The position numbers and the translations under genes are program-made. A stretch of DNA of 64,000 bases from Lachnoclostridium sp. An14 (lineage in GTDB: Bacteria > Bacillota > Clostridia > Lachnospirales > Lachnospiraceae). The notes under the pieces are model-generated. The model did no database searches. It was not told the DNA's origin and saw nothing but the letters and a program-made list of their open reading frames with translations. This document shows, in pieces, positions 34,700-42,105 of the stretch. The stretch is taken from contig NZ_NFLE01000003.1 of the NCBI RefSeq assembly GCF_002160755.1, positions 62,001-126,000 on the forward strand, read 5' to 3'. The stretch's first letter is position 1. Each line of letters opens with the position of its first letter.

Positions 34700-34717
34700 T
34701 GAATGAACATTATTCAT
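34700..34717. promoter_or_regulatory. TetR-type operator 1 (before the MATE gene)
   Basis: TGAATGAACATTATTCAT, an imperfect palindrome. Two near-identical sites occur at 34854-34871 and 36264-36281 (consensus TGAATGAANNNTATTCAT). It lies just downstream of the -10 of the MATE promoter, suited to repression. Confidence 0.7.
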
Positions 34718-34726
34718 AAATGAGCT

Positions 34727-34756
34727 GTTATATAAAGCTGCCACACAGGCAGTCAA
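34727..34756 (-). promoter_or_regulatory. Promoter of the MATE gene
   Basis: On the minus strand, TTGACT (34756-34751), 18-bp spacer, TATAAC (34732-34727). Confidence 0.65.
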
Positions 34757-34773
34757 TTACCATATGAGGGGGA

Positions 34774-34836
34774 TCAACTGCCATGAATGAAATGGTAGTA
34801 TTCGTTTATGGTTCCGAAACGCGATGGGTGATTCAT
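34774..34836 (-). CDS. 20-aa ORF with strong ribosome binding site upstream of the MATE gene (tentative)
   Basis: MNHPSRFGTINEYYHFIHGS, preceded by AAAGGAGGAACTATT. It ends about 20 bp upstream of the MATE promoter -35 and begins 18 bp after TetR operator 2. The well-spaced AAAGGAGG makes translation credible, but I recognise no family. It may be a leader peptide or the remnant of a lost gene. Confidence 0.35.
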   Translation of the reverse strand: MNHPSRFGTINEYYHFIHGS

Positions 34837-34853
34837 AATAGTTCCTCCTTTAT

Positions 34854-34871
34854 TGAATGAAAGCTATTCAT
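34854..34871. promoter_or_regulatory. TetR-type operator 2
   Basis: TGAATGAAAGCTATTCAT, matching operators 1 and 3 outside the central bases. It lies between the tetR terminator and the 20-aa ORF. Confidence 0.65.
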
Positions 34872-34886
34872 TTCATGGGCCTTGAA

Positions 34887-34913
34887 AATCCCCCGTTCCA
34901 AAGCGGGGGGATT
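34887..34913 (-). terminator. Terminator of the tetR gene
   Basis: An 8-bp AATCCCCC/GGGGGATT stem with loop between, followed by TTTTC on the minus strand. Confidence 0.65.
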
Positions 34914-34915
34914 GT

Positions 34916-35476
34916 TCAAAGATGAAGTGCGTAGATAAGAAACTCCCGGATCCGTTTTGACTTATCTTCCTGGGTCAGATGGTCCGCCAGCAAGATGCCA
35001 AGCTGTCCATACACGCAAAACGCCGCGGCGGTCTGCAAATCGTCAAACTGGATTTCGCCGTTTTGCCGGGCACGGTACAGCAGGTTCTCTACCAGGGGAA
35101 CCAACTTCTCACAGACTTTTAAGGAGAGCTGATCGTGGAATTTTTTGTTTTCCGCTCCGTGAAAAACGGAATAGTATTTTGTGTCCCGTTCTTCCATAGT
35201 GGCAGGCATATCTTCAATTATCTGCCGCAGGGTCTTGTGGCTGTCCTTTTCAGCGCCGGCAAACGGCTCCACCAGGACATCGGCGTATTGTTCCAGGGCG
35301 CTGTCAAACAGTGCCTCTTTGGACGGAAAATAGCGATAGCACAGACCCTGTGCCACACCGATCGCTTTCGCTATGTCTGTGATCGAGGTTTTCTCATACC
35401 CGTTTTCCCCGAACAATTTGAGGGCGGTATCTAAAATCTCCTGCCTGCGTACTTCTGGCTCCTTGGTAATCCGCAT
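34916..35476 (-). CDS. TetR/AcrR family repressor
   Basis: A 186-aa regulator. The N-terminal HTH (about 8-55) reads RRQEILDTALKLFGENGYEKTSITDIAKAIGVAQGLCYRYFPSKEAL (RYF is the usual recognition-helix end), followed by an all-helical ligand domain. It sits between the methyltransferase and MATE genes, and three matching palindromes (TGAATGAANNNTATTCAT) flank the unit, so local control of both neighbours is likely. The start at 35476 follows AGGAGGTTCAGACT; an upstream in-frame ATG overlaps that site. The inducing ligand, probably a drug or bile-type compound, is unknown. Confidence 0.92.
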   Translation of the reverse strand: MRITKEPEVRRQEILDTALKLFGENGYEKTSITDIAKAIGVAQGLCYRYFPSKEALFDSALEQYADVLVEPFAGAEKDSHKTLRQIIEDMPATMEERDTKYYSVFHGAENKKFHDQLSLKVCEKLVPLVENLLYRARQNGEIQFDDLQTAAAFCVYGQLGILLADHLTQEDKSKRIREFLIYALHL

Positions 35477-35585
35477 AGTCTGAACCTCCTTTCTTCTTAA
35501 TGATAGCACGACTGCGTTAAAAAAGCAATGAGTGAATATCAGTCATTTTGACTATGACGTAAAAACATCTGGCCTGCTGTCCCGT

Positions 35586-36212
35586 TTACGCTGCCCCATC
35601 CGCGGGCTTTTCCCCCATAGCAATACAAGCGGTGTTTCCCATCCGCTCCCATGATACATGGTGAAAATATTCGGAAAGCATGGAAACGAGCTCCGTTTCG
35701 GAGTAAATTTTTACATCCCCTTCTTTGCTGTGCCGCATATAAAAATTCATGATCATGCGTCCCACAGCGGGCTGCCAGCAATCGCCCATGAGGAATGTGC
35801 CGCCTGGTTTCAATACACGATGTACTTCCCTTAATACGTTCCGCGGTGCCGGATAGTGATGGAAGGAATCGTTGCAGTACACAACGTCAAATGTGTTATC
35901 CGGAAATGGGAGCGACTCGCTGTCTCCTAAGAATAACGGAACGGTTTCCGGGAGTTTCGATTTTGCGGCAGCTAACATTTCTTCGGCCAAATCAATGCCC
36001 CATAATTCTTTTTGGGCGTCTTCCTGCAAAATGAGTTTCAGCATTTCGCCCGTCCCGCATCCCAAATCCAACGCGGAGTGGTATGGAATATGTGACAGTT
36101 TTTCCAGCAGGACGGGATAAAGGGAGCGGGCGTGCTGGCCTCTAATATGGTTATCGTAGGTAGCGGCCTGCTGATTAAATGCAGATTTTGAGAGTTCTTT
36201 TTTGGTACTCAT
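35586..36212 (-). CDS. Class I SAM-dependent methyltransferase (UbiE-like)
   Basis: A 208-aa methyltransferase. Motif I is ALDLGCGTGEMLKL (about 47-60), the acidic residue after strand 2 is in LWGIDLAEEML, and motif IV/post-I are DVVYCNDSFHHYP and VLKPGGTFLMGD. The substrate is unknown; the group includes enzymes acting on small molecules and arsenic-like toxicants. With TetR operator 3 located 50 bp upstream and the tetR/MATE pair downstream, a role in detoxification of the same inducer is a reasonable inference. AAGGAGACAAATCC precedes the ATG. Confidence 0.9.
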   Translation of the reverse strand: MSTKKELSKSAFNQQAATYDNHIRGQHARSLYPVLLEKLSHIPYHSALDLGCGTGEMLKLILQEDAQKELWGIDLAEEMLAAAKSKLPETVPLFLGDSESLPFPDNTFDVVYCNDSFHHYPAPRNVLREVHRVLKPGGTFLMGDCWQPAVGRMIMNFYMRHSKEGDVKIYSETELVSMLSEYFHHVSWERMGNTACIAMGEKPADGAA

Positions 36213-36263
36213 GGATTTGTCTCCTTTCTATCCATCAGTATAGCATCTATTTTTGAAATGTCA

Positions 36264-36281
36264 ATGAATAGTGTTCATTCA
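36264..36281. promoter_or_regulatory. TetR-type operator 3 (before the methyltransferase gene)
   Basis: Plus strand ATGAATAGTGTTCATTCA; read on the minus strand it is TGAATGAACACTATTCAT, nearly identical to operators 1 and 2. Confidence 0.7.
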
Positions 36282-36398
36282 TTTTTGAAACAAGAAAGAA
36301 TCAGCAGAATGAGATACGCAATCGTTCAAACAGGAGTAGCGGAAATTCATTGGGTACGAAACGGATGTGAACCTGGAAAGACTTTCGAGAAATTTAAT

Positions 36399-36427
36399 TT
36401 GCGCAAAAGGGAAGGATAGAATAAAAT
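36399..36427 (+). promoter_or_regulatory. Promoter of the antitoxin-like gene
   Basis: TTGCGC (36399-36404), 17-bp spacer, TAAAAT (36422-36427). The preceding 36282-36398 holds a short unsupported open frame (36 codons from 36309) and nothing I recognise. Confidence 0.45.
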
Positions 36428-36482
36428 ATAAGTGACGAGATGATATTACGAAGTTTTTTAGAAATGAAGGAGGTGTTCCCAT

Positions 36483-36674
36483 ATGGCAACTTCGAGTATT
36501 ACAAGAAATTTTGTTATCACAGGGAAGAATAAGGTAGAGGCGTTCGCAAATGCTTTGGAGGAATCAGCCAATGCCCATGTGCCTTCCAGGGAAGTATCTG
36601 CAAGGCAGCTGACCGATCCGAAGGAGATTAAGGCGCTGATGATGAAGGCAAAGGAGAAAAAAGCGAATGGATAA
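36483..36674 (+). CDS. Small antitoxin-like protein (63 aa) of a GNAT toxin pair
   Basis: A 63-residue basic protein beginning MATSSITRNFVITGKNKVEAFANALEE. Short proteins of this type precede GNAT-family genes in many Clostridia; from this memory and the following gene I call it antitoxin-like. It has a strong site (AAGGAGG, 8 bases before the ATG), and its stop lies 8 bp inside the next open frame, the overlap usual in toxin-antitoxin operons. The gene itself looks intact although the presumed toxin gene is broken. Confidence 0.55.
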   Translation: MATSSITRNFVITGKNKVEAFANALEESANAHVPSREVSARQLTDPKEIKALMMKAKEKKANG

Positions 36675-36902
36675 ATTTTCATATATTAACATTCGTGAAT
36701 ATCTGGCGCAGGATCATCCAGAGGGGATCGGAGAGGCTGATTTGCGGGCAGCTGTCTCCGATTTTTCGTGTCCGGGAAATTTGGATGTGGAAAACTTCTT
36801 GACTTTTACCGCAGCAATGGTTTCCGAGAGTTTGATGTAAAGATAGTTAAAGATTTAGAGGGAAACAGGCATGAATTAGTTCAGTTGCTGCGGCTTATAT
36901 AA
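36667..36902 (+). pseudogene. Remnant of a GNAT-family (toxin-like) acetyltransferase
   Basis: The frame from ATG 36667 gives MDKFSYINIREYLAQDHPE to about NLDVENFL and then stops at 36840. From 36804 a second frame reads TFYRSNGFREF (36801 onward, frame changed by one) and continues FDVKIVKDLEG to HELVQLLRLI with a stop at 36900-36902. The first part is the N-terminus, and the second the C-terminal FYxxNGF motif, of GNAT acetyltransferases. The acetyl-CoA-binding middle, roughly 100 residues, is missing. This is an internal deletion with a frame change, so no acetyltransferase activity is expected. The following 36903-37020 contains only a CCTGCGC/GCGCAGG inverted repeat. Confidence 0.7.
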
Positions 36903-37020
36903 CAAATTAAAAAATCATATACCTGCGCGCTACTTTAGCACCGCAAATCATACTTCTGCGGAAGGATATGTGCAGCGCAGGAATCCTTTCACAGCGCATT
37001 GCCTTCTGCCGCCGTGGGCA

Positions 37021-37461
37021 TCACTTCCCTGTGGGAAGAAAAATAAGCGGAATTTTATAGCTGTATAATGCGCCATTTTCATAATCCATTAATCGTATTG
37101 TAATGGTATCTTCCCGTTCGTCTTCATCTTTGGGAACCGTATATGTAAATGAATTCTTTCCCATATCCGATATTTTCCCATTCTCAGCGGAAACTTCAAA
37201 AGCCCAATCGGCTACGCTTGATGTAATCATAACCGTCGTTTCTTTCTCTTTTCTGATTTGCAGAGCTGTTTTGTCAATTTGTACTTCAAATGGCATGGAA
37301 ACGGAGGCATCCTCTGTTTCTGTGATCTCTATTTCCTCCGTACGTTCCATCTTAGACTCCGCCTCTGTATGGTTTACATATTCCGTCGTTTTTGGCAAAG
37401 AACAACTGGATAAAAGCAGTCCGCCTATCACACCACAGAACAAAAAAATCCTTTGAAACAA
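37021..37461 (-). CDS. Small lipoprotein of unknown function
   Basis: A 146-aa lipoprotein with signal peptide and lipobox LLSSC (C20), a Glu/Thr-rich linker (about 24-55) and a beta-rich domain with VQIDKTALQIRKEKETTVMITSS and FTYTVPKDEDEREDTITIRL, which looks like an Ig-like or BACON-type strand pattern. Translation begins at TTG 37461, 5 bases after AAGGAGGG. Codon use is more AT-rich than that of its neighbours, suggesting acquisition. Function not recognised. Confidence 0.7.
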   Translation of the reverse strand: MFQRIFLFCGVIGGLLLSSCSLPKTTEYVNHTEAESKMERTEEIEITETEDASVSMPFEVQIDKTALQIRKEKETTVMITSSVADWAFEVSAENGKISDMGKNSFTYTVPKDEDEREDTITIRLMDYENGALYSYKIPLIFLPTGK

Positions 37462-37477
37462 TGTATTCCCTCCTTGA

Positions 37478-38185
37478 TCATGGTTCTTCCAGAGACCAGC
37501 CGAAATCGTTGTGGTAGATCATCTGTTTCGTCATGCCGCCGTCGATGCAGATATTCTCCCCTGTGATAAACCCGGCCTGGGGGGAACAGAGAAAGAGGAC
37601 CATGTGGGCGATGTCCAGGGGATTTCCCACCCGTCCCGCCGGGTGCTGGGCGGCGTCGGCTCCCGTGTACTCAGCAAATCCGGTGTCGATCCAGCCGGGA
37701 GAAATGGAATTGACGCGGACGTTTCCGGCGAGACTCACGGCCAGGGCGTGGGTGAGGGCGGAAATGCCGCCTTTGGCAGCCGTGTAGCTCTCCGTCTGGG
37801 GCTGGCTCATCCGATCCCGGGAGGAGGAGATATTGACGATGGAGGCGCCGGGAGCGAAATAGGGCAGAAACAGCTTGGCCAGGTAGAAAGGCGCCGTCAC
37901 GCCCACCCGCAGGGCGTAGTTGAATTCGTCGTAGGAACAGTCGGTGATCCCTTTCATTAACGGCAGAGCGTTATTGATCAGGATGTCTGCTTTTCCGTAG
38001 TCCTGGATCACCTTCCGGGAAAACTGCACCAGGGTTTCCTCATCCCCCACATCCCCTGTGAAATAGTCGTTTGGCTGGCGGTCAATGATACACACATTTG
38101 CGCGGTTTTTCCGGAACTGATCGGCGATGCAGCGGCCGATTCCCTTGGCTCCGCCGGTTACGATGACAACTTTGTTCTGAAACAT
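37478..38185 (-). CDS. Short-chain dehydrogenase/reductase
   Basis: A 235-aa SDR oxidoreductase. The Rossmann start is VVIVTGGAKGIGRCIA (TGxxxGxG), NAG equivalent LINNALPLMKG, the catalytic serine lies in NISSSRDRMSQPQTESYTAAKGG (Ser-Tyr-x3-Lys) and IDGGM is near the C-terminus. A substrate cannot be assigned. The start at 38185 has GGAGG upstream; upstream open frame is repeat DNA (copy D on the other strand). It is 16 bp from the lipoprotein gene, in the same direction. Confidence 0.9.
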   Translation of the reverse strand: MFQNKVVIVTGGAKGIGRCIADQFRKNRANVCIIDRQPNDYFTGDVGDEETLVQFSRKVIQDYGKADILINNALPLMKGITDCSYDEFNYALRVGVTAPFYLAKLFLPYFAPGASIVNISSSRDRMSQPQTESYTAAKGGISALTHALAVSLAGNVRVNSISPGWIDTGFAEYTGADAAQHPAGRVGNPLDIAHMVLFLCSPQAGFITGENICIDGGMTKQMIYHNDFGWSLEEP

Positions 38186-38202
38186 ATGGATCCCTCCTTT
38201 TG

Positions 38203-38335
38203 TTATTTCACAGGAAACTGCGTTTCCCGTGAAATAAGAATGCTCCGCAAGGAGCCACACTCCGCGCAGAGGAATATGGCTGCTGGCGTAGCCGCGCCCG
38301 GCGCGAGTATGCGCTGTTGCGCCCCTTTTTTCCAG
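38203..38335 (+). repeat. Family-2 repeat, copy D
   Basis: The hairpin is TTATTTCACAGGAAAC with GTTTCCCGTGAAATAA (38203-38218 with 38222-38237, one mismatch). Compared with copies A-C, an A-T pair of the stem has become C-G on both sides. The body is conserved, but the terminal hairpin is altered to GCGC-TGTT-GCGC. Behind it, 38374-38381 pairs with 38396-38403 (GCGGCCGG/CCGGCCGC). No gene in 38341-38478. Confidence 0.8.
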
Positions 38336-38478
38336 AATACCATGAGATTCCGGAAAATGCCAGATAAAATATAGCGGCCGGATTTCCTTCCGCCGCCGGC
38401 CGCTCCCGCATAATTTCCCCTGCTTATGCAGAAAATAGAAGAAAATAACTAAATAAAGAGATGGAGGGACGATTAATC

Positions 38479-38907
38479 ATGTGGGGAATTTTGACTGCGC
38501 TGCTGTCCGGGGCGCTGATGAGCGTTCAGGGGGTATTCAATACGGAGGTGACGAAACAGACCAGCATCTGGGTGTCCGCCGGATGGGTACAGCTCACCGC
38601 CTTTTTGACTTGCGTGGCAGCCTGGCTGTTTTCCGGAAGGCAGAGCATCCCGGCCCTTTTGCAGGTGGAGCCGCGGTATATGCTGGCGGGCGGGGTGCTG
38701 GGGGCGTTTATCACCTACACGGTGATAAAGAGCATGGGGAGCCTGGGGCCGGCGAGGGCGGCGCTCCTCATTGTCATTTCCCAGATTCTGGTGGCTTATG
38801 GCATTGAGCTTTTCGGGCTGTTCGGGGTGGAGCGGGCGGCGTTTGAGTGGAAAAAGGCCATCGGAGCCGCCGTGGCCATCGCGGGAATTATTATTTTTCG
38901 CAGTTGA
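38479..38907 (+). CDS. DMT family transporter (YdcZ/DUF606 type)
   Basis: A 142-aa small membrane protein with five predicted spans. WGILTALLSGALMSVQGVFNTEVTKQTSIWVSAGWVQLTAF and GGVLGAFITYTVIKSMGSLGPARAALLIVISQILVAYGIE match the half-size DMT transporters of the DUF606 family. Substrate unknown; such small units probably form dimers. ATG 38479 is preferred, with GGAGGG about 10 bases upstream; ATG 38461 lacks a site. Confidence 0.85.
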   Translation: MWGILTALLSGALMSVQGVFNTEVTKQTSIWVSAGWVQLTAFLTCVAAWLFSGRQSIPALLQVEPRYMLAGGVLGAFITYTVIKSMGSLGPARAALLIVISQILVAYGIELFGLFGVERAAFEWKKAIGAAVAIAGIIIFRS

Positions 38908-38986
38908 TTTCCAGACAGGTTTTATGTAAAATAGAACTGTCAGGCTGAGAACGGTTTTTGCGCCGGAAAAAAGGAGGCGAAAAACC

Positions 38987-39577
38987 GTGAAGAAACCATA
39001 TTGGAAGACGTTTTTGGCCGTGATTCTGATGGCCGTGGCAGGGATCTGCTACAGCTGCGGAGGCGGCGGGATTTCAGAAAATATCAGTGAGGTGCAAGCG
39101 GAGAGCCTGGGAGAGACTGTCTTGACTGAAAGCGAGACAGAATCCCAGGCTCCTGTTTATCACTATGTGCACGTCTGCGGGGAGGTAAAACAACCGGGAG
39201 TGTACAGAGTTTTGGAGGGGAGCCGCGTTTTTCAGGCCGTGGAGCTCGCAGGCGGGTTTACGGATGAGGCGGCTTCTGAATATTTAAACCTGGCAGAACT
39301 CACAGAGGATGGATTAAAGATCGACGTCCCCTCCGTGGAGGACGTACAGAGCGGCCTTTTGCCCCAGCCGGGGGAGGAGGCGTCAGGCAAAGTGAACATC
39401 AACCGGGCCGGCGCTCAGGAGCTGATGACCCTGACGGGGATCGGCGAGGCCAGGGCGGCGGATATTATCAAATACCGGGAGGAAAACGGAGGGTTCCAAT
39501 CTGTAGAGGACATTATGAAGGTGCCCGGAATCAAGGAAGGGGCATTTGAAAAAATAAAAGATCAGATCAGTGTGTAA
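38987..39577 (+). CDS. comEA: ComEA-like DNA-binding competence protein
   Basis: A 196-aa exported protein. It has an N-terminal membrane anchor (about 7-24, possibly a lipoprotein cysteine), a Glu/Ser-rich linker, an SLBB-like domain (YVHVCGEVKQPGVYRVLEGSRV), and two helix-hairpin-helix motifs at the C-terminus (VNINRAGAQELMTLTGIGEARAADII and VEDIMKVPGIKEGAFEKI). ComEA binds incoming DNA outside the membrane during transformation. No comEC gene is adjacent. GTG start with AAGGAGG 9 bases upstream. The response regulator gene follows after 14 bp. Confidence 0.9.
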   Translation: MKKPYWKTFLAVILMAVAGICYSCGGGGISENISEVQAESLGETVLTESETESQAPVYHYVHVCGEVKQPGVYRVLEGSRVFQAVELAGGFTDEAASEYLNLAELTEDGLKIDVPSVEDVQSGLLPQPGEEASGKVNINRAGAQELMTLTGIGEARAADIIKYREENGGFQSVEDIMKVPGIKEGAFEKIKDQISV

Positions 39578-39591
39578 TCAAGGGGAGAACT

Positions 39592-40290
39592 ATGGCAAGA
39601 GCGTTAGTTGTAGATGACGAGAAATTGATTGTGAAGGGAATCCGGTTCAGCCTGGAGCAGGACGGGATGGAAGTGGACTGTGCGTATGACGGAGAGGAAG
39701 CCATCAATATGGCGAAGGCCAGGGAGTACGACATCGTGCTGCTGGACGTGATGCTGCCGAAACACGACGGGTATGAGGTGTGCCAGGCGATCCGGGAATT
39801 TTCCGAGATGCCCATTATCATGCTCACCGCTAAGGGCAGCGACATGGATAAGATCCTGGGGCTGGAGTACGGGGCGGACGACTATGTGACAAAGCCCTTC
39901 AATATCTTAGAGCTGAAGGCCAGAATCCGGGCCATCATGCGCCGGAATGCCAAGCGCAACCGGGGCAGTCAGAAACAGGAGAACAAGGTGGTTTCCGTGG
40001 GAGACCTGAAGATGGATCTGGAGGCGAGACGGGTATTCATCGGCGAGAAGGAGATCAACCTGACGGCGAAGGAGTTTGACCTTCTGGAGCTTTTGGTCTG
40101 CAATCCCAACAAGGTGTACAGCAGGGAGGCCCTGCTCACCTACGTGTGGGGAAACAAGGCCATGGACAGCGGCGACGTGCGGACGGTGGACGTCCATGTG
40201 CGGCGGCTGCGGGAAAAGATCGAGCCCAGCCCCAGCGACCCCAAATACGTCCATACCAAATGGGGCGTAGGCTATTATTTTCGCGCGTAA
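39592..40290 (+). CDS. OmpR-family response regulator (no adjacent kinase)
   Basis: A 232-aa regulator with receiver acceptor D52 in VLLDVMLPKHDG, LTAKGSD, GADDYVTKPFN, and a C-terminal winged helix with NLTAKEFDLLELLV, VYSREALLTYVWG and RTVDVHVRRLREKI. The sequence resembles the widespread WalR/YycF-type regulators, but no kinase gene follows; GNAT and rlmH genes do. Its partner must be encoded elsewhere. The gene starts 14 bp after comEA and may be cotranscribed with it. Confidence 0.92.
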   Translation: MARALVVDDEKLIVKGIRFSLEQDGMEVDCAYDGEEAINMAKAREYDIVLLDVMLPKHDGYEVCQAIREFSEMPIIMLTAKGSDMDKILGLEYGADDYVTKPFNILELKARIRAIMRRNAKRNRGSQKQENKVVSVGDLKMDLEARRVFIGEKEINLTAKEFDLLELLVCNPNKVYSREALLTYVWGNKAMDSGDVRTVDVHVRRLREKIEPSPSDPKYVHTKWGVGYYFRA

Positions 40291-40306
40291 GGAGAACAAA
40301 AGAACC

Positions 40307-40804
40307 ATGGATTATCATATCAGAACCGTGACAATGAAGGATTTGCAGGCTGTGACCGCCGTGGAGGCGGAGTGCTTTCCGGCGGCGGAGGCGGCCGGGG
40401 CGGAGGCTTTTCAGGCGAGAATCGCCGCCTTTCCGGAGTGCTTTTTCGTGGCGGAGGAGGAGAATGGCCGTCTGATCGGCATGATCAACGGAGCCGTCAC
40501 TGACCGGAAGACCATCTGCGACGAGATGTTTGAGGACGCGGGACTCCACCGGCCGGACGGGGCGTACCAGAGCATTTTCGGCCTGGACGTGATTCCGGAG
40601 CGGCGGCGCCAGGGAGTGGCTGCGGCTTTGATGGAGCATATGATCCAGTCGGCGAGAGAGGCGGGGCGCAAAGGCGTGATCCTCACCTGCAAGGACCGGC
40701 TGATTCCCTATTATGAGAAATTCGGCTACCGGAGCATGGGCCTGTCGGACTCCGTCCACGGGGGCGCCGTGTGGTACGACATGATCCTGGAGTTTCCCGC
40801 ATGA
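40307..40804 (+). CDS. GNAT family N-acetyltransferase (AANAT-like)
   Basis: A 165-aa acetyltransferase with [22 protein letters not shown] at the start, the CoA loop in [15 protein letters not shown] (R/QxxGxA) and [14 protein letters not shown] near the end. The order resembles arylalkylamine-type GNATs, but the substrate is not known. Its stop overlaps the rlmH start as ATGA, so translation is coupled to that gene. Confidence 0.87.
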   Translation: MDYHIRTVTMKDLQAVTAVEAECFPAAEAAGAEAFQARIAAFPECFFVAEEENGRLIGMINGAVTDRKTICDEMFEDAGLHRPDGAYQSIFGLDVIPERRRQGVAAALMEHMIQSAREAGRKGVILTCKDRLIPYYEKFGYRSMGLSDSVHGGAVWYDMILEFPA

Positions 40805-41280
40805 GGGTGACGGTGGTGGCCGTGGGACGGCTGAAGGAAAAATTTTACGAGCAGGCGGTGGCGGAGTACGCCAAACGCCTGGGGCGCTACTGCAAGCTGG
40901 AGGTGATCCAGGTGGCGGATGAGAAAACGCCGGACGGGGCATCGGAGACGGTGGAGCGCCAGATCAAGGAAAAAGAGGGGAAACGGATCCTGGCCCAGAT
41001 TAAGGATGGGGCCTACGTGATCGCCCTGGCCATCCAGGGGGAGATGGTCTCCAGCGAGGAGCTGGCGGACAAGATGGGAAAGCTGGGGCTAAATGGCGTC
41101 AGCCATCTGGTGTTTGTCATCGGCGGCTCCCTGGGACTTTCGGAGGAAGTTCTGCGGCGGGCGGATTATAAACTGAGCTTTTCCAGGATGACCTTTCCCC
41201 ACCAGCTGATGCGGGTGGTGCTTTTGGAACAGGTGTACCGCGGTTTCTGCATTTTAGGAGGAACCCCGTATCATAAATAA
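40801..41280 (+). CDS. rlmH: 23S rRNA (pseudouridine1915-N3)-methyltransferase
   Basis: A 159-aa SPOUT methyltransferase that methylates pseudouridine 1915 in helix 69 of 23S r[28 protein letters not shown] at the start, [31 protein letters not shown] (the SAM knot) and the C-terminal [19 protein letters not shown] are diagnostic. Length agrees with the 155-159 aa usual for the family. Confidence 0.97.
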   Translation: MRVTVVAVGRLKEKFYEQAVAEYAKRLGRYCKLEVIQVADEKTPDGASETVERQIKEKEGKRILAQIKDGAYVIALAIQGEMVSSEELADKMGKLGLNGVSHLVFVIGGSLGLSEEVLRRADYKLSFSRMTFPHQLMRVVLLEQVYRGFCILGGTPYHK

Positions 41281-41310
41281 GGCAGACAGCAGAGGATAAG
41301 GAGGAATCTT

Positions 41311-42105
41311 ATGTATCAGATCGGGAATTTTCTGGACAATGACGATATTAAAATTGTGGATTCGGCGGGGGCGTTTACCGTAGTGGAATACCAGCGGGAT
41401 TTCAGCGTGACCCCTCAGAATGCCATGACGGCCTATTTCAGCAACGCTATGAACGTGAGAAAGCGCCAGGTGGTCTGTCAGTTAAGCAAATCCCCGGTGA
41501 CGGTGCAGGCGGGAGCCATGCAGTGGATGGTGGGAAATGTGAACGCCACCACGGGAATCAAGGGCGTGGGCGACCTGCTGGGAAAGGCCGTGCGGGGCAA
41601 GGCCAGCGGCGAGTCCGCCATCAAGCCGGAGTATACCGGAGACGGGACCCTGGTGTTAGAGCCCACCTACAAGTATCTGATTCTGGTGAACGTGGCGGAG
41701 TGGGGCGGCTCCATCGTGCTGGACGACGGCCTGTTTCTGGCCTGTGAGTCCGGTCTGAAACACAAGGCAGTGATGCGCTCCAACCTCTCCTCTGCCGTAG
41801 CCGGCGGCGAGGGCCTGTTTAACCTCTCCCTGGTGGGCAACGGGATCGTCTGTCTGGAATCCCTGGTTCCCAAGGAGGAGCTGGTGGAGATCACTCTGAA
41901 CAACGACGTGCTGAAGGTGGACGGCAACATGGCCATCGCCTGGAGCGGCAGCCTGCAGTTTACGGTGGAGCGTTCCGGAAAATCCCTGATCGGCTCCGCG
42001 GTGTCCGGCGAGGGCCTGGTAAACGTGTACCGGGGCACGGGAAAGGTGCTTATGGCTCCGGTGAATATTTCCGGAGCGGGCGCTGGTCAGGAGGCGCTCA
42101 AATGA
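41311..42105 (+). CDS. AIM24 family protein
   Basis: A 264-aa soluble beta-rich protein of the AIM24/TIGR00266-like family, whose bacterial members have no firm function. GAMQWMVGNVNATTGIKGVGDLLGKAVRGKASGESAIKPEYTGDGTLVLEPT is the typical central segment. There is no signal peptide. A four-base overlap (ATGA) links it to the acetyltransferase gene that follows. Confidence 0.85.
   Translation: MYQIGNFLDNDDIKIVDSAGAFTVVEYQRDFSVTPQNAMTAYFSNAMNVRKRQVVCQLSKSPVTVQAGAMQWMVGNVNATTGIKGVGDLLGKAVRGKASGESAIKPEYTGDGTLVLEPTYKYLILVNVAEWGGSIVLDDGLFLACESGLKHKAVMRSNLSSAVAGGEGLFNLSLVGNGIVCLESLVPKEELVEITLNNDVLKVDGNMAIAWSGSLQFTVERSGKSLIGSAVSGEGLVNVYRGTGKVLMAPVNISGAGAGQEALK

Noticed and set aside
36309-36419. 36-codon frame (MRYAIVQTG...) upstream of the antitoxin-like gene.
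   Set aside because: No ribosome binding site of quality and no recognised family; it might be a gene fragment but cannot be supported.
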